The notes beneath the pieces are model-generated. The model was not told where the DNA came from and ran no database searches. It saw nothing but the letters and a program-made list of their open reading frames with translations. Shown piece after piece: positions 16,127 to 27,275 of a stretch of DNA of 64,000 nucleotides. The stretch's first letter is position 1. Each line of letters opens with the position of its first letter. This DNA comes from Pseudomonas brassicacearum subsp. neoaurantiaca (lineage in GTDB: Bacteria > Pseudomonadota > Gammaproteobacteria > Pseudomonadales > Pseudomonadaceae), in NCBI RefSeq assembly GCF_013608025.1, contig NZ_VDLV01000004.1, forward strand, positions 124,001-188,000, read 5' to 3'. The translations under genes were made by a program, and so were the position numbers.

Positions 16127-16807
16127 ATGAAACTGCTGATTGTCGAAGACCAACTGAAAACCGGCCAATACCTGCGCCAAGGCTTGAGCGAAGCCGGGTT
16201 CAACGCCGATCTGGTGGCCGACGGCATCACCGGCCAGCAATTGGCCCTGAGCGATGAATACGCGCTGCTGATTCTCGACGTGATGCTGCCCGGTCGCGAT
16301 GGCTGGCAGATCCTGCAAGCCGTGCGCGGGGCCGGCCTGGACACGCCGGTGCTGTTTCTCACCGCGCGCGATGCGGTACAGGACCGCGTGCATGGCCTGG
16401 AACTGGGCGCCGATGATTACCTGGTCAAGCCCTTTGCTTTTTCCGAACTGCTGGCCCGGGTGCGCAGCCTGTTGCGCCGTGGCAGTTCGACACCCCAGGA
16501 AACCAGCCTGCAACTGGCGGACCTGCGCCTGGATCTGATTCGTCGTCGCGTTGAGCGCAGCGGCCGACGCATCGATTTGACTGCAAAGGAGTTCGCCTTG
16601 CTGGAGATGCTGCTGCGGCGCCAGGGCGAAGTATTGCCAAAGTCGCTGATCGCCTCGCAAGTCTGGGACATGAATTTCGACAGTGACACCAACGTCATCG
16701 AGGTAGCGATCCGCCGCCTGCGGCTCAAGGTCGACGATGAATTTCCCAACAAGCTGATCCACACCGTGCGCGGCATGGGCTATGTCCTTGAAGAGCGCAG
16801 CCTGTGA
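16127..16807 (+). CDS. copR: Copper-type heavy-metal response regulator (CopR/CusR)
   Basis: A 226-aa OmpR/PhoB-family regulator. The receiver domain has Asp51 as phospho-acceptor ([17 protein letters not shown]) and the [11 protein letters not shown] lysine. The C-terminal winged helix carries [19 protein letters not shown] and [20 protein letters not shown], a form shared by CusR, CopR, CzcR and IrlR. The adjacent cupredoxin gene and CopR-box match favour copper. The ATG at 16127 fits the conserved MKLLIVEDQ start. Its stop overlaps the kinase's GTG. Confidence 0.9.
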   Translation: MKLLIVEDQLKTGQYLRQGLSEAGFNADLVADGITGQQLALSDEYALLILDVMLPGRDGWQILQAVRGAGLDTPVLFLTARDAVQDRVHGLELGADDYLVKPFAFSELLARVRSLLRRGSSTPQETSLQLADLRLDLIRRRVERSGRRIDLTAKEFALLEMLLRRQGEVLPKSLIASQVWDMNFDSDTNVIEVAIRRLRLKVDDEFPNKLIHTVRGMGYVLEERSL

Positions 16808-18153
16808 GCCGGTGGTCACTGAGCAATCGGTTGGCGCTGCTTTTCGCCGCCTGCGCCGCCGTCGTGTCGTTGTTTGCAGGCGTGTTGTTCAGCCGCGGCA
16901 GCGAGGCTCACTTCGTGGAGCTGGACCGACAACTGCTCGAAACCCAACTGATCGGCGTGCGTCGCGCCGTGCAAGACAACCACGGCCATGACCCCCAAGT
17001 TCGCCTGGACGATGAGCTGAGTCGCCAGGCAGACCTGACCTTGCGCATCAAGGACAGCAACGGCGCCCAGTGGCGCGGCAGCCCGATCCCGACGCCGCCC
17101 GAACTACCGGAACGCCCCGGCCTGTACACGCTTCGCGATGCCGACAATGACTATCGGGTGCTGAACGCGCCGCTGTACCCCGATCGCACCGATTCACCGC
17201 AACTGACCCTGTTGCTGAACATCACCCACCACCAACACTTTCTGCAACGCATGCAGCGGCTTATCTGGCTGACCGTCGGCCTCTCGGCACTGGCCACCGC
17301 GCTACTCGGTGCCTGGGCGGCCCGGCGTGGCCTGCGCCCCTTGCGACGCATGGGCGCGATCGCCAGCAGCGTTTCGGCCCGCTCCCTCAATGCCCGATTG
17401 CCCGAAGAGCATATGCCCATCGAGCTGGCGGAATTGGCCCGCAGCATCAACGACATGCTCGGACGCCTTGACGATGCGTTTCAACGCCTCTCAGCATTTT
17501 CCGCCGACATCGCCCATGAACTGCGCACGCCGCTGTCCAACCTGCTGACCCACACCCAAGTCACCCTCACCCGCGAGCGCTCGCTGGAAGACTATCGCGA
17601 AGCACTGCACGGCAATCTCGAAGAACTGCAGTGGATGGCGCAACTGGTCAACGACATGCTGTACCTGGCCAAGGCCGATCATGGTCTGCTGGCGCTCCAT
17701 CGTGAACCGCTGCAATTGGCCGAGGAAGTGGACCTCTTGCTGGACTTCTTCGCCCCCCTGGCCGAGGACGTCAACGTACGCCTGAGTCGCGACGGCGAGA
17801 GCTTGATCGAGGGTGACCGCAACATGCTCCGCCGGGCCCTTTCCAACCTGCTGGACAATGCTCTGCGCTTCACCCCGGTTGACGGCGAAGTGCGGGTGCG
17901 AATTGTCGATGAGGCTCAAAAGGTGAGTGTGAGCGTGGGAAACAGTGGCGAGGGGATTTCAACTGATCTGCTGCCGCGCCTGTTCGATCGTTTTTACCGC
18001 GCCGACCCGGCCCGCCAGGAAGGCAGCAGCGAACATGCAGGACTTGGGCTGGCCATCACTCGCTCGATCATCCGCGCCCATGGCGGGCAGATTCGCTGCG
18101 AATCGGCTGATGGCTGGACGCGGTTCGTGATTGAACTGCCCAAAAATAATTGA
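16804..18153 (+). CDS. copS: Heavy-metal sensor histidine kinase (CopS/CusS)
   Basis: A 449-aa membrane kinase. One transmembrane segment lies near residues 10-30 and a second near 140-160, bracketing a periplasmic sensor of about 110 residues. HAMP, HisKA (His238 in [15 protein letters not shown]) and HATPase_c domains follow, the last with [15 protein letters not shown] and GLGLAIT boxes. It phosphorylates CopR in response to periplasmic copper. The GTG start overlaps the copR stop (GTGA). The organisation is that of the TIGR01386 heavy-metal sensors. Confidence 0.9.
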   Translation: MSRWSLSNRLALLFAACAAVVSLFAGVLFSRGSEAHFVELDRQLLETQLIGVRRAVQDNHGHDPQVRLDDELSRQADLTLRIKDSNGAQWRGSPIPTPPELPERPGLYTLRDADNDYRVLNAPLYPDRTDSPQLTLLLNITHHQHFLQRMQRLIWLTVGLSALATALLGAWAARRGLRPLRRMGAIASSVSARSLNARLPEEHMPIELAELARSINDMLGRLDDAFQRLSAFSADIAHELRTPLSNLLTHTQVTLTRERSLEDYREALHGNLEELQWMAQLVNDMLYLAKADHGLLALHREPLQLAEEVDLLLDFFAPLAEDVNVRLSRDGESLIEGDRNMLRRALSNLLDNALRFTPVDGEVRVRIVDEAQKVSVSVGNSGEGISTDLLPRLFDRFYRADPARQEGSSEHAGLGLAITRSIIRAHGGQIRCESADGWTRFVIELPKNN

Positions 18154-18170
18154 AGCCGGACTCAACCCCT

Positions 18171-18290
18171 GTGGCGAGGGAGCTTGCTCCCGCTGGGCTG
18201 CGCAGCAGCCCCAAAATCTCACTAATGATAGGGGCCGTTTAGATTTCTAGGAGCGCTGCGCACTCCAGCGGGAGCAAGCTCCCTCGCCAC
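18171..18290. repeat. REPIN, GC-rich family A
   Basis: Arms GTGGCGAGGGAGCTTGCTCC and its complement, between the convergent copS and lolE genes. Confidence 0.87.
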
Positions 18291-18306
18291 GAAAGCCTGT
18301 CCAGGC

Positions 18307-19551
18307 TCAGGAATACCGCAACGCCTGCGCCGGTTCGATCTTCGCCGCACGCCACGCCGGGTACACGGTGGCTAGGAAGCTGAGGATGAACCCGGCAGAA
18401 CAGATCAACACCACATCGCCACGCTGAAGCTCGGAAGGCAGGTTGCTGACGAAATACACGTCGGAGCTGAAAATGTGCTGGCCGCTGACCCGTTCCAGCC
18501 AACCCACCAGTTCACTGACATTCAGCGCCGCAATCACCCCCAACACACCGCCAATCAACGTTCCGACAATGCCGATCACCGTGCCCTGGACCATGAAGAT
18601 CGCCATAATTTGCCGCGGCGTGGCGCCGATGGTGCGCAGGATCGCGATGTCCGCGCCCTTGTCGTTCACCACCATGATCAGCGTGGCGATGATGTTGAAC
18701 GCCGCCACCGCGACGATCATCAGCAACAGCAAGCCGATCATGGTCTTTTCCATTTTCATGGCGCTGAACAGGCTGCCTTGGGTGTGGGTCCAGTCATCGG
18801 CCTTGTAATCCACGCCGAGACCGGTGGCGATGTCACCGGAAACCTTCGGCGCCGCGTACAAGTCCTTCACCGCCAGGCGCACGCTCTGCACCTGGTTTGG
18901 CTGCCAATGCTGCATCTGCGCGGCATCGGCCAGGTGGATCAGCGCCATGGAACCATCCAGCTCTGCACCGACCTTGAACACACCGACCACGTTCAGACGC
19001 TGCATCCGCGGCGTGATGCCACCCGGCGCGGTGCTGACTTCCGGCACGATCAGGGTGAGCTTGTCGCCAACATTCAGGCGAAAACGCCGGGCCGTGATCT
19101 CGCCGATCACCACGCCATATTCACCCGGCTTAAGGGCATCGAGACGTCCCTGGACGATGTGCTGGGCAACGATGGACACTTTGCCTTCCTGGGCGGGGTC
19201 AACGCCGCTGATCTGGATCGGCTGCATCGAACCCTTATGGCTGAGCATGCCTTCCATTTCCGTGAACGGAACGGCGGCGGTGACTTCGGGATTTTTCAGC
19301 GCGGCGGCGGCCACCGGCTGCCAATCGTCGATCGGGTTGACGCCGACGATAGTGGCATGCGGAACCATGCCGAGGATGCGCGAGCTCATTTCGCGCTGGA
19401 AGCCGTTCATTACCGACAACACCACGATCATTGCCAGCACGCCCAGGGCGAGGCCGATCATCGACGTCATGGAGATGAACGAAACAAAGCGATTGCGGCG
19501 CTTGGCGCGGGTATAGCGCGTGCCGATGAAAATCGATAACGGTCTGAACAT
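18307..19551 (-). CDS. lolE: Lipoprotein-releasing ABC transporter permease (LolE)
   Basis: A 414-aa inner-membrane subunit of the LolCDE complex, which extracts outer-membrane lipoproteins and passes them to LolA. The MacB/FtsX-type topology is one transmembrane segment near residues 25-50, a large periplasmic domain, then three segments after about residue 265. Conserved NDKGADIAILRTIGATPRQI contacts the ATPase. It starts [20 protein letters not shown], closely similar to the partner at 20306-21556. It is the third gene of the minus-strand lolC-lolD-lolE operon; the C/E naming follows order, not proof. Confidence 0.85.
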   Translation of the reverse strand: MFRPLSIFIGTRYTRAKRRNRFVSFISMTSMIGLALGVLAMIVVLSVMNGFQREMSSRILGMVPHATIVGVNPIDDWQPVAAAALKNPEVTAAVPFTEMEGMLSHKGSMQPIQISGVDPAQEGKVSIVAQHIVQGRLDALKPGEYGVVIGEITARRFRLNVGDKLTLIVPEVSTAPGGITPRMQRLNVVGVFKVGAELDGSMALIHLADAAQMQHWQPNQVQSVRLAVKDLYAAPKVSGDIATGLGVDYKADDWTHTQGSLFSAMKMEKTMIGLLLLMIVAVAAFNIIATLIMVVNDKGADIAILRTIGATPRQIMAIFMVQGTVIGIVGTLIGGVLGVIAALNVSELVGWLERVSGQHIFSSDVYFVSNLPSELQRGDVVLICSAGFILSFLATVYPAWRAAKIEPAQALRYS

Positions 19552-19614
19552 TCGCTGGGCACCGTATGAAAATAAAAGACCCGGCGCCTTGATCAGGCAC
19601 CGGGTTTCGGTCGG

Positions 19615-20313
19615 TCAGATGGGCGTCAGGCAACCTTCCTGCAAATGCAGGACGCGGTCCATCTGCCGGGCCAGATTCATGTCGTGGGTGACGACCAGGA
19701 ACGCGGTACGCATCGACGTGCTGAGTTCCAGCATCAAGTCCTGGATACCTTGGGCGGTATGGGAGTCGAGGTTGCCGGTGGGCTCGTCGAGCATCACCAG
19801 GCCCGGCTTGTTGACCAGCGCCCGGGCAATCGCCACGCGCTGGCGCTCGCCACCGGACAGTTCGGCCGGCTTGTGCTCAAGGCGATGCCCCAGCCCTACC
19901 CGCTCCAGCAATGCCGTGGCGCGCTGGCGCGCCTCGGGGATCGCCGTGCGTCCGATCAACAGCGGCATGCAGACGTTTTCCAGGGCGGTGAACTCTGGCA
20001 GCAAATGGTGGAACTGGTAGACGAAACCCAGGGAACGGTTACGCAGCAGGCCGCGGGCCTTCTCGTTCAGCGCCGACAGTTCTTCACCTGCCAGCCAGAC
20101 ACTGCCGGAGGTTGGCGTATCCAGCCCACCCAACAGGTTCAGCAAGGTACTTTTGCCCGACCCGGAGGTGCCGACAATCGCCACACGCTCGCCTGGATGC
20201 AGCTCCAGTTGCAGGCCCGACAACACCACCACCGACTCCGGGCCTTCCTCGTAGGATTTGCCCAGGTTGCGGCAGCTCAAGATCGCTTTTTCACTCATGC
20301 CCGACTCACTCAT
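19615..20313 (-). CDS. lolD: Lipoprotein-releasing ABC transporter ATP-binding protein LolD
   Basis: A 232-aa ATPase of the Lol exporter. Walker A is GTSGSGKST (residues 48-56), the ABC signature is [15 protein letters not shown] and Walker B is [10 protein letters not shown]. Between them is the Q-loop [10 protein letters not shown], typical of LolD/MacB. The ATG at 20313 has GGAGG upstream and overlaps the lolC stop by 8 nt. An alternative ATG at 20298 (MSEKAIL) matches the shorter N-termini of homologues. It lies between the two permease genes, as in other Pseudomonas. Confidence 0.93.
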   Translation of the reverse strand: MSESGMSEKAILSCRNLGKSYEEGPESVVVLSGLQLELHPGERVAIVGTSGSGKSTLLNLLGGLDTPTSGSVWLAGEELSALNEKARGLLRNRSLGFVYQFHHLLPEFTALENVCMPLLIGRTAIPEARQRATALLERVGLGHRLEHKPAELSGGERQRVAIARALVNKPGLVMLDEPTGNLDSHTAQGIQDLMLELSTSMRTAFLVVTHDMNLARQMDRVLHLQEGCLTPI

Positions 20314-21556
20314 AACGTAACGCCTCCGCAGGCTGGGTGCGCGCGGCACGCCAGGCTGGATACAGGGTGGCGAGGAAACTCAGGACCAACGCGGCGCCGC
20401 AGACCATCAACACGTCATCGGCCTGCAGTTGCGATGGCAGGTAGTCGATGAAATACACGTCGGCGTTGAGAAATTTGTGTCCAATCAGGGTTTCGAGACC
20501 GGCAATCGCGGCGCTGACGTTCAGCGCGGCGAACATCCCGACCAGGGCGCCGACAAATGTGCCGATAACGCCAATAACGGTGCCCTGGACCATGAAGATG
20601 CGCATGATCTGCCCCGGCGTGGCGCCGAGGGTGCGCAGGATGGCGATGTCGCCCTTCTTGTCATTCACCACCATTACCAGGGTGGAAATGATGTTGAACG
20701 CCGCAACCGCGACGATCAGCAACAGCAGCAGGCCGATCATGGCTTTTTCCATGCGGATTGCCTGGTACAGGTTGCCGTGGGTGCGGGTCCAGTCGCGGGC
20801 GTAATAACGGTCTTCGCCAAGCTGCTGGGCAATGCTCCAGGCAACGCGTGGCGCCTGGAACAGGTCGTCGAACTTCAACCGCAGGCCCTGGACCTGGTCC
20901 GGTTTCCAGCGATGCAGGCGGGCGAGATCCTGGAGATTGGTCACGCCAAGGTAGCCGTCGAGCTCGCCTGCACCCACGTGGAAAATGCCGACCACGGTAA
21001 AGCGTTTCATGCGCGGGAACATGCCGCCCGGTGTGACGGTGACTTCCGGCGCGACGAAGGTCAGCTTGTCGCCGATGGCCACGCCGAGCTTGGCCGCGGC
21101 CTTGTCGCCGATGACGATGCCGAAGCTGCCCGGCGCCAGGTCATCGAGCTTCCCCTGCTTCATGAAGTTGTCGATGATCGACACCTGCCGCTCCAGCCCC
21201 GGGTCGATGCCGTTGAGCAAGACCTTGGAGACCTTGCCGTCGTTGGTCAGCAACCCTTGCATCTGGGTGAACGGCGCGACGGCCAGCACCTGCGGGTTCT
21301 GCTTGACCTTGGCGGCCAGGCTCGGCCAATCGCTGATGGCGTCGCCGGATTCGAGTGTCGCGTGGGGCACCATGCCCAGCACGCGGGTGCGCATTTCATG
21401 ATCGAAGCCGTTCATCACCGACAGCACGACGATCATCACGACCACGCCAAGGGCCAATCCGATGATAGAGGTCAGGGAAATGAACGATACGAAATGATTG
21501 CGACGCTTTGCACGGGTATAACGCGTGCCGATGAATACGAAGAGAGGTCTGAACAT
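20306..21556 (-). CDS. lolC: Lipoprotein-releasing ABC transporter permease (LolC)
   Basis: A 416-aa permease, first gene of the lolCDE operon. It shares the FtsX/MacB fold and most of its sequence pattern with the LolE copy ([40 protein letters not shown]). A proline-rich stretch PGGMFPRM in the periplasmic domain corresponds to the region where the LolC Hook captures LolA; the paralogue has PGGITPRM there. It is divergent from the PilZ gene, 94 nt away. The ribosome site is weak. Confidence 0.87.
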   Translation of the reverse strand: MFRPLFVFIGTRYTRAKRRNHFVSFISLTSIIGLALGVVVMIVVLSVMNGFDHEMRTRVLGMVPHATLESGDAISDWPSLAAKVKQNPQVLAVAPFTQMQGLLTNDGKVSKVLLNGIDPGLERQVSIIDNFMKQGKLDDLAPGSFGIVIGDKAAAKLGVAIGDKLTFVAPEVTVTPGGMFPRMKRFTVVGIFHVGAGELDGYLGVTNLQDLARLHRWKPDQVQGLRLKFDDLFQAPRVAWSIAQQLGEDRYYARDWTRTHGNLYQAIRMEKAMIGLLLLLIVAVAAFNIISTLVMVVNDKKGDIAILRTLGATPGQIMRIFMVQGTVIGVIGTFVGALVGMFAALNVSAAIAGLETLIGHKFLNADVYFIDYLPSQLQADDVLMVCGAALVLSFLATLYPAWRAARTQPAEALRYE

Positions 21557-21650
21557 GTCGGGGCTTGTTCGGAGGGAAAAGGAACGTCCTTGTGGCGGGG
21601 GTCACAAACCAGCTTTACACTCAGACCACCGCCGCTACCATGGGTTCGCC

Positions 21651-22247
21651 ATGTCGACATTAGATGAAGAAGATCGCCGCGAATACTACCGTATCGAGGA
21701 CACGATCGCACTGGAAATTCGGCCCCTGTCCATTCCTGAAGCTGCCAGCCAGGAAGTGTTGCAGGATGAGTCCCCATTGTTCAATCTGCTCAGCGAACTG
21801 CACCTGAGCGAATTCGAGTCACAGCACCTGTTGCGCCAGATCAGCGAGCGCGAGCGCAGCATCGCGGCGTACCTCAAGGCGATGAACAAACGCATCGACT
21901 TGCTCAGCCAGGTCATCGCCGTGACCGTGCTTGGCGAAATCGGCGAGCCCCAGCCGGTGATCATTTCCGAAGGCGGCATCGACTTCCAATACCCCACTCC
22001 CATCGCCGTCGGCGCGCACCTGTCGATCAAGCTGGTGTTGATGCCCCAGGCCCTCGGTCTGTTGTTGCGAGCGCGGGTCACCCATTGCGATCCGAAGGGT
22101 GGCGGCTATGACGTCGGCACCGAGTTTGAACACCCGACCGACGCCCAGCGTCAATTGTTGGCCCGCTACATCCTGCAGAAACAGGCGCAAGAACGGCGCC
22201 TGGCCCGGGAACTGAACGAATCTGGCATCAATAAGGAAGAACCGTGA
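21651..22247 (+). CDS. PilZ domain protein (cyclic-di-GMP effector)
   Basis: A 198-aa protein. The N-terminal RREYYRIEDTIALEIRPL is the RxxxR part of the PilZ c-di-GMP pocket. The second motif, normally (D/N)xSxxG, reads VIISEGGIDF, so it is partly altered: the S and G persist. The middle (residues 50-85) is helical, and the beta-barrel C-terminus ends in a charged helix. It probably senses c-di-GMP, with reduced certainty because of the altered second motif. Its TGA overlaps the GTG of the next gene by 4 nt. Confidence 0.82.
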   Translation: MSTLDEEDRREYYRIEDTIALEIRPLSIPEAASQEVLQDESPLFNLLSELHLSEFESQHLLRQISERERSIAAYLKAMNKRIDLLSQVIAVTVLGEIGEPQPVIISEGGIDFQYPTPIAVGAHLSIKLVLMPQALGLLLRARVTHCDPKGGGYDVGTEFEHPTDAQRQLLARYILQKQAQERRLARELNESGINKEEP

Positions 22248-22966
22248 CCCTCATCTATGGCCACCGCGGCGCCAAGGGCGAAGCACCGGAAAACACCCTC
22301 ACCGGTTTCCAGGAATGCCTCAAGCACGGCGTGCGCCGATGCGAGCTGGACCTGCATCTATCGATGGACGGCGAGTTGATGGTGATCCACGACCCGACCC
22401 TCAAGCGCACCACCGATCGCCGGGGCAAGGTGGTCGAACACACCGCTGCCGAACTGGTCACTTACGATGCACGCAAGGGTGGCCCGGGCTGGATCAAGCC
22501 GTGCCCGATTCCGCGACTGGAAGAGCTGTTCGAAAAATGCGATTTCGAGCATTGGCAGCTCGAAGTGAAAAGCGCGTCACGCACCCGCGCCGCCGCCACC
22601 GTGCTGGGCATTCGTGAAATGGCCCAACGCTTCGGGCTGCTGGACAGGATCACCATCACCTCCAGTTCCCGGGAAGTGCTCAAGGCCGCCCTGGACCTGA
22701 CCCCGGACATTTCCCGTGGACTGGTGGCCGAATACGCCTGGCTCGATCCGCTGAAGGTCGCCCAGAGCTACGGCTGCGAGATTCTGGCGTTGAACTGGAC
22801 CCTGTGCACGCCGGAACGCCTGATCAAGGCGCAGCGCCAGGGGCTGCATGTGTCGGTGTGGACGGTCAACGAGCCCGCGCTCATGCGCAGGCTCGCCGAT
22901 TTTGGCGCTGACAGCCTGATTACAGACTTTCCCGGTTTGGCCACTGCCACCCTCGAGAATTGCTGA
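22244..22966 (+). CDS. Glycerophosphodiester phosphodiesterase
   Basis: A 240-aa cytoplasmic GDPD-family enzyme (no signal peptide) that hydrolyses glycerophosphodiesters to glycerol 3-phosphate and an alcohol. TIM-barrel motifs are the HR pair at residues 7-8 in YGHRGAKGEAPENTL, CELDLHLSMDGELMVIHDPT and WQLEVKS. The start is GTG at 22244, inside the end of the PilZ gene, suggesting translational coupling. It resembles E. coli UgpQ in length and architecture. Confidence 0.9.
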   Translation: MTLIYGHRGAKGEAPENTLTGFQECLKHGVRRCELDLHLSMDGELMVIHDPTLKRTTDRRGKVVEHTAAELVTYDARKGGPGWIKPCPIPRLEELFEKCDFEHWQLEVKSASRTRAAATVLGIREMAQRFGLLDRITITSSSREVLKAALDLTPDISRGLVAEYAWLDPLKVAQSYGCEILALNWTLCTPERLIKAQRQGLHVSVWTVNEPALMRRLADFGADSLITDFPGLATATLENC

Positions 22967-23008
22967 AATCGGTCTCCCCGGCCGGCTCAGGCCACCGGCC
23001 GGAGCCGC

Positions 23009-24403
23009 TCAAAAAAGCCGGTTGAGCCCGTCGTACGCGGCTACCCGATAGGCTTCGGCCATGGTCGGGTAGTTGAACGTGGTGTTGACGAAGTATTTCA
23101 GCGTGTTCAGTTCGCCCGGCTGGTTCATGATCGCCTGGCCGATGTGCACGATCTCCGAAGCCTGGTAGCCGAAGCAATGCACGCCCAGTACTTCCAGCGT
23201 CTCACGATGGAAGAGGATCTTCAGCATGCCTTGCGGTTCACCAGCGATCTGCGCCCGCGCCATGCTCTTGAAGAAGGCCTTGCCCACTTCATAAGGCACC
23301 TTGGCCTGGGTCAACTCTTGCTCGTTCTTGCCGATCGAGCTGATCTCCGGAATGGTGTAGATGCCGGTCGGCACGTCGTTGACGAAACGCCAGCTACCAT
23401 TGTCGACAATGCTGCCGGCAGCCGAACGGCCCTGGTCGTGGGCGGCACTGGCCAGGCTCGGCCAGCCGATCACGTCACCGGCACCGTAGATGTTCGGCAC
23501 GCAGGTGCGATAGTTCTCGTCGACTTCGATCTGGCCACGGCTGTTGACCTTCACGCCGATGTTTTCCAGGCCCAGGGTGTCGGTGTTGCCGGTACGACCG
23601 TTGCACCAGAGCAAGGCGTCGGCCTTGATCTTCTTGCCGGACTTGAGGTGCAGGATCACGCCGTTGTCGACGCCCTCAACGCGGTCGTAGTCTTCGTTGT
23701 GGCGCACGGTGATGTTGTTGTTGCTGAAGTGATAACTCAGGGCCTGGGAAATTTCCGAGTCGAGGAAGCTCAGCAACTGGCCGCGGTTGTCCACCAGCTC
23801 CACCAGCACGCCCAGGCCGCTGAAGATCGAGGCATATTCGCAACCGATCACGCCGGCACCGTAGACGATGAGCTTACGCGGGGTGTGACCCAGGCTCAGG
23901 ATGGTGTCGCTATCGTAGATACGCGCATGGTTGAAATCGATATCGGCCGGGCGATACGGGCGCGAACCGGTGGCGATGATGATGTGCTTGGCCACCAGCT
24001 TCTCGACCACACCATTGCCGCAAACCACTTCGACGGTCTGTTCATCGGCGAAGCTGCCGGTGCCGAAGAACACGTCCACACGGTTGCGGGCGTAATAGCC
24101 GGTACGCGAGGCCACTTGCTTGGAAATCACCTTCTCGGCGCTCTTGAGCACGTCCGGGAAGGAGAACCAGCGCGGCTCGCCGATGGCGCGGAACATCGGG
24201 TTGGTGTTGAACTGCATGATCTGCCGGACCGAGTGACGCAAGGCCTTGGACGGGATGGTGCCCAAGTGGGTGCAGTTGCCGCCGACCTGCCGACGGCTGT
24301 CGACCATCGCCACTTTGCGCCCTGCCTTGGCCGCGTTCATTGCCGCGCCTTCCCCAGCAGGGCCGGAACCCAGTACTACCACGTCGTAGTTGTAGACAGC
24401 CAT
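23009..24403 (-). CDS. sthA: Soluble pyridine nucleotide transhydrogenase
   Basis: A 464-aa FAD flavoprotein that transfers hydride between NADPH and NAD+. The N-terminal FAD-binding [20 protein letters not shown] and central NAD(P)-binding [18 protein letters not shown] are intact. The disulfide site of related dehydrogenases is reduced to [18 protein letters not shown], with only one Cys, as expected for SthA. The C-terminal dimerisation domain ends [14 protein letters not shown]. Length equals known SthA. It is monocistronic and converges on the phosphodiesterase gene. Confidence 0.96.
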   Translation of the reverse strand: MAVYNYDVVVLGSGPAGEGAAMNAAKAGRKVAMVDSRRQVGGNCTHLGTIPSKALRHSVRQIMQFNTNPMFRAIGEPRWFSFPDVLKSAEKVISKQVASRTGYYARNRVDVFFGTGSFADEQTVEVVCGNGVVEKLVAKHIIIATGSRPYRPADIDFNHARIYDSDTILSLGHTPRKLIVYGAGVIGCEYASIFSGLGVLVELVDNRGQLLSFLDSEISQALSYHFSNNNITVRHNEDYDRVEGVDNGVILHLKSGKKIKADALLWCNGRTGNTDTLGLENIGVKVNSRGQIEVDENYRTCVPNIYGAGDVIGWPSLASAAHDQGRSAAGSIVDNGSWRFVNDVPTGIYTIPEISSIGKNEQELTQAKVPYEVGKAFFKSMARAQIAGEPQGMLKILFHRETLEVLGVHCFGYQASEIVHIGQAIMNQPGELNTLKYFVNTTFNYPTMAEAYRVAAYDGLNRLF

Positions 24404-24642
24404 GCGTACTCCTCAGAACAGGCCGCGATGCCACGCTTGGCACCGACGGCTAAATCATGCCGGCCGGCGGCATGAAGGAACAATTTGGGGCCGGTTCACG
24501 AGCCCGGCCACAGTCTATAGAAGCGTCAACGCCGCGCACATTACCCCTTGGTCGCGCCGTAGGCTAGTTTTGCCTGCGCTATTTCGCCACAGGTAGGCTT
24601 TCAGGGCGCTGTCATTGCGCACTCAAAGTTTGCCCGAATCAT
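24404..24642. other. sthA upstream region
   Basis: Between the sthA start and the REPIN I see no gene and no recognisable regulatory site. Confidence 0.4.
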
Positions 24643-24732
24643 CGTGGCGAGGGAGCTTGCTCCCGCTTGAGTGCGAAGCGCTCTCAAAAGGGGCCGCTAC
24701 GCAGCCCAGCGGGAGCAAGCTCCCTCGCCACG
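24643..24732. repeat. REPIN, GC-rich family A
   Basis: Arms CGTGGCGAGGGAGCTTGCTC and its complement around a short spacer, directly after the apbE stop. Confidence 0.87.
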
Positions 24733-24750
24733 GATTCTTTGCTGTACAAC

Positions 24751-25767
24751 CTATTGGGTTTTTCCGCCCACCATCCGTTCAAACGCATCGTTTGTTCGAA
24801 CGACGAAACGATCATTGTCCCGCAACACGAAAAATACCCCGATACCCTGTTTCTGGGCATAGTCCCAAGCCTCTTCAGGACCGAGAATCAGCAACAGCGT
24901 CGATAGTCCATCGGCCATCATCGCTGAAGGATGAATTACCGTGACTGACGCCAGGTTGTGTAGGACCGGAGCCCCCGTGCGCGCATCAAAGGTGTGGGAG
25001 TAACGCTTGCCGCCCTGCTCGAAATATTTCCGATAGTCGCCCGACGTTGAAACCCCGTAGCCGTTGACCTCGATGACGCGCTCGGCCACTTGCCGATCAT
25101 CCCGTGGTTCTTCAAGGGCGATGCGCCAAGGCGAGCCATCCGGCTTGCGCCCGACGGCTTTGAGTTCACCGGTGGCCTCGGCCAGGTAGCTGTCGATGCC
25201 CAGGGCCTGGAACCTGGCGGCGATGCGGTCGACAGCGTAACCGGCCGCGATGCTATTGAAATCGACTGCCACGGCGGCGTCCTTGCACAACCGGTCGCCC
25301 TCAATGCGTAGATGTCCATGACCCACGCGCCGGCGTACCTCGGTCAAGGCCTCGGCGCTCGGCACCTCTTCTTTACGGGATTGAGGACCGAACCCCCATA
25401 GATTCAAGAGTGGCTCAACGGTCAGGTCAAAGGCGCCGCCGCTTTGCGAGGACAATTCCTCGCCCACGCTGATCAATTCGAGAACCGGACCGGGCATCAC
25501 CAGGCAACTGTCGGAAGGCAACGCATTGAAACGCTCGATGTCCGAGTCGCTGCGGTAGGTGGACAGTTGCCGATCCACTTCGGCGAGGATCCTTTCCACC
25601 TCGTCCTGCACCGTTTTCGGACCGGGCGTGGTGACATGCCTGACGTACTGGATGGAATAGTGGCTGCCCATGGTCGGGCCGTCGAAGCGCTCCAGGGTAT
25701 CGCCGTTGCCACAGGCAGATAACACGCCGGCCAGCATCACAAGCCCTACCCATCGTCCAGTTAACAA
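24751..25767 (-). CDS. apbE: FAD:protein FMN transferase (ApbE), lipoprotein
   Basis: A periplasmic lipoprotein of 338 aa that covalently attaches FMN from FAD to threonine in target flavoproteins, classically NqrB/NqrC and RnfG/RnfD. The lipobox LAGVLSAC and the mature start [20 protein letters not shown] fit the family, as do [20 protein letters not shown] and [13 protein letters not shown]. The start is placed at TTG 25767 because GGGGAG lies 8 nt upstream and the signal peptide follows; an ATG at 25800 would add 11 residues. No nqr or rnf gene is in the window. Confidence 0.87.
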   Translation of the reverse strand: MLTGRWVGLVMLAGVLSACGNGDTLERFDGPTMGSHYSIQYVRHVTTPGPKTVQDEVERILAEVDRQLSTYRSDSDIERFNALPSDSCLVMPGPVLELISVGEELSSQSGGAFDLTVEPLLNLWGFGPQSRKEEVPSAEALTEVRRRVGHGHLRIEGDRLCKDAAVAVDFNSIAAGYAVDRIAARFQALGIDSYLAEATGELKAVGRKPDGSPWRIALEEPRDDRQVAERVIEVNGYGVSTSGDYRKYFEQGGKRYSHTFDARTGAPVLHNLASVTVIHPSAMMADGLSTLLLILGPEEAWDYAQKQGIGVFFVLRDNDRFVVRTNDAFERMVGGKTQ

Positions 25768-25829
25768 ATCTTCATCTCCCCTCAAAACCGCGCCGGCCAT
25801 TATGGGCTACAACGCATGCAAAAAATCCC

Positions 25830-25920
25830 TGTGGGAGCGAGCCTGCTCGCGAAGGCAACGGACCGATCAACATCAAAGTGACTGACACACCGCCTTCGCG
25901 AGCAAGCCCGTCCCCCACAG
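25830..25920. repeat. REPIN, family B (diverged)
   Basis: Arms TGTGGGAGCGAGCCTGCTCG and CGAGCAAGCCCGTCCCCCACA (right arm diverged), between the divergent apbE and MFS genes. Confidence 0.8.
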
Positions 25921-25967
25921 GGGAGTGCAGCGCATTCATACAAGATTGCCAGAGTGAGTACCTACCC

Positions 25968-27266
25968 ATGTCTTCCAATACGAGCAACGGCAAGGCGATT
26001 TTCCGCGTCGTCAGCGGTAACTTCCTCGAGATGTTCGACTTCATGGTCTATGGCTTCTACGCCACGGCCATCGCCAAGACGTTCTTCCCCGCCGACAGTG
26101 CGTTCGCCTCGCTGATGCTGTCCCTGGCCACCTTCGGCGCAGGATTCCTGATGCGTCCGCTGGGCGCGATTTTCCTCGGTGCCTACATCGACCGCCACGG
26201 CCGCCGCAAAGGCCTGATCATCACTCTGGCACTGATGGCCATGGGCACCATACTGATAGCCTGCGTGCCGGGCTATGCCGTCCTCGGCGTGGCGGCCCCC
26301 TTGCTGGTGCTCCTGGGTCGATTGCTGCAAGGTTTTTCCGCTGGCGTGGAACTGGGCGGGGTGTCGGTGTACCTGGCGGAAATCTCCACGCCGGGTCGCA
26401 AGGGTTTCTTCGTCAGCTGGCAGTCCGCCAGCCAACAGGCGGCTGTGGTGTTTGCCGGCTTGCTGGGGGTTGGCCTCAATCACTGGCTGAGTCCTCAGGA
26501 GATGGGTGACTGGGGCTGGCGCGTACCGTTCCTGGTAGGTTGCATGATTGTTCCGGCGATCTTCATGATCCGGCGCTCGCTGGAAGAAACGCCTGAATTC
26601 CAGGCGCGAAAACATCGTCCTACCCTGTCGGAAATTACCCGTTCCATCGGTCAGAACTTCGGTATCGTCCTGGCCGGCATGGCGCTTGTGGTCATGACCA
26701 CGGTTTCGTTCTACCTGATCACGGCCTACACGCCGACATTTGGCAAGGCCGAATTGAATCTGTCGGATTTGGATGCCCTGCTGGTCACCGTGTGCATCGG
26801 CTTGTCGAATTTCTTCTGGCTGCCGGTGATGGGCGCGTTTTCCGACAAGATCGGGCGTAAACCCCTACTGCTGGGGGCAACGATTCTGGCGATCCTGACC
26901 GCATACCCGGCGCTGTCCTGGCTGGTGGCGAACCCCAGTTTCGGCCATTTGCTGATCGTCGAGTTGTGGCTGTCCTTCCTGTATGGATCGTACAACGGAG
27001 CCACGGTGGTCGCCTTGACGGAAATCATGCCGGTCGAAGTGCGCACCACCGGTTTTTCCCTGGCCTATAGCCTCGCCACCGCCACCTTCGGCGGGTTTAC
27101 CCCCGCGGCCTGTACCTATCTGATCCACGTGTTGGATAACAAGGCTGCACCTGGTATCTGGCTGAGTGGTGCGGCGGTGTTGGGGTTGATTGCGACCCTG
27201 GTGCTGTTCAAGGGCAATCGGCATGAACTGCGCACCGCGCGGGCCTCTATAGTGGGTGGCGCCTGA
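25968..27266 (+). CDS. MFS transporter, metabolite:H+ symporter family (citrate/tricarballylate-like)
   Basis: A 432-aa inner-membrane carrier with 12 predicted hydrophobic segments. Its start [30 protein letters not shown] and the loop motif [19 protein letters not shown] are those of the MHS family (CitA, TcuC). [25 protein letters not shown] is the conserved TM4-5 segment. Citrate or tricarballylate are the best guesses, not demonstrated. The ATG at 25968 is preferred since upstream codons lie in REPIN sequence. No catabolic partner gene is adjacent. Confidence 0.87.
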   Translation: MSSNTSNGKAIFRVVSGNFLEMFDFMVYGFYATAIAKTFFPADSAFASLMLSLATFGAGFLMRPLGAIFLGAYIDRHGRRKGLIITLALMAMGTILIACVPGYAVLGVAAPLLVLLGRLLQGFSAGVELGGVSVYLAEISTPGRKGFFVSWQSASQQAAVVFAGLLGVGLNHWLSPQEMGDWGWRVPFLVGCMIVPAIFMIRRSLEETPEFQARKHRPTLSEITRSIGQNFGIVLAGMALVVMTTVSFYLITAYTPTFGKAELNLSDLDALLVTVCIGLSNFFWLPVMGAFSDKIGRKPLLLGATILAILTAYPALSWLVANPSFGHLLIVELWLSFLYGSYNGATVVALTEIMPVEVRTTGFSLAYSLATATFGGFTPAACTYLIHVLDNKAAPGIWLSGAAVLGLIATLVLFKGNRHELRTARASIVGGA

Positions 27267-27275
27267 TAAATCGTC

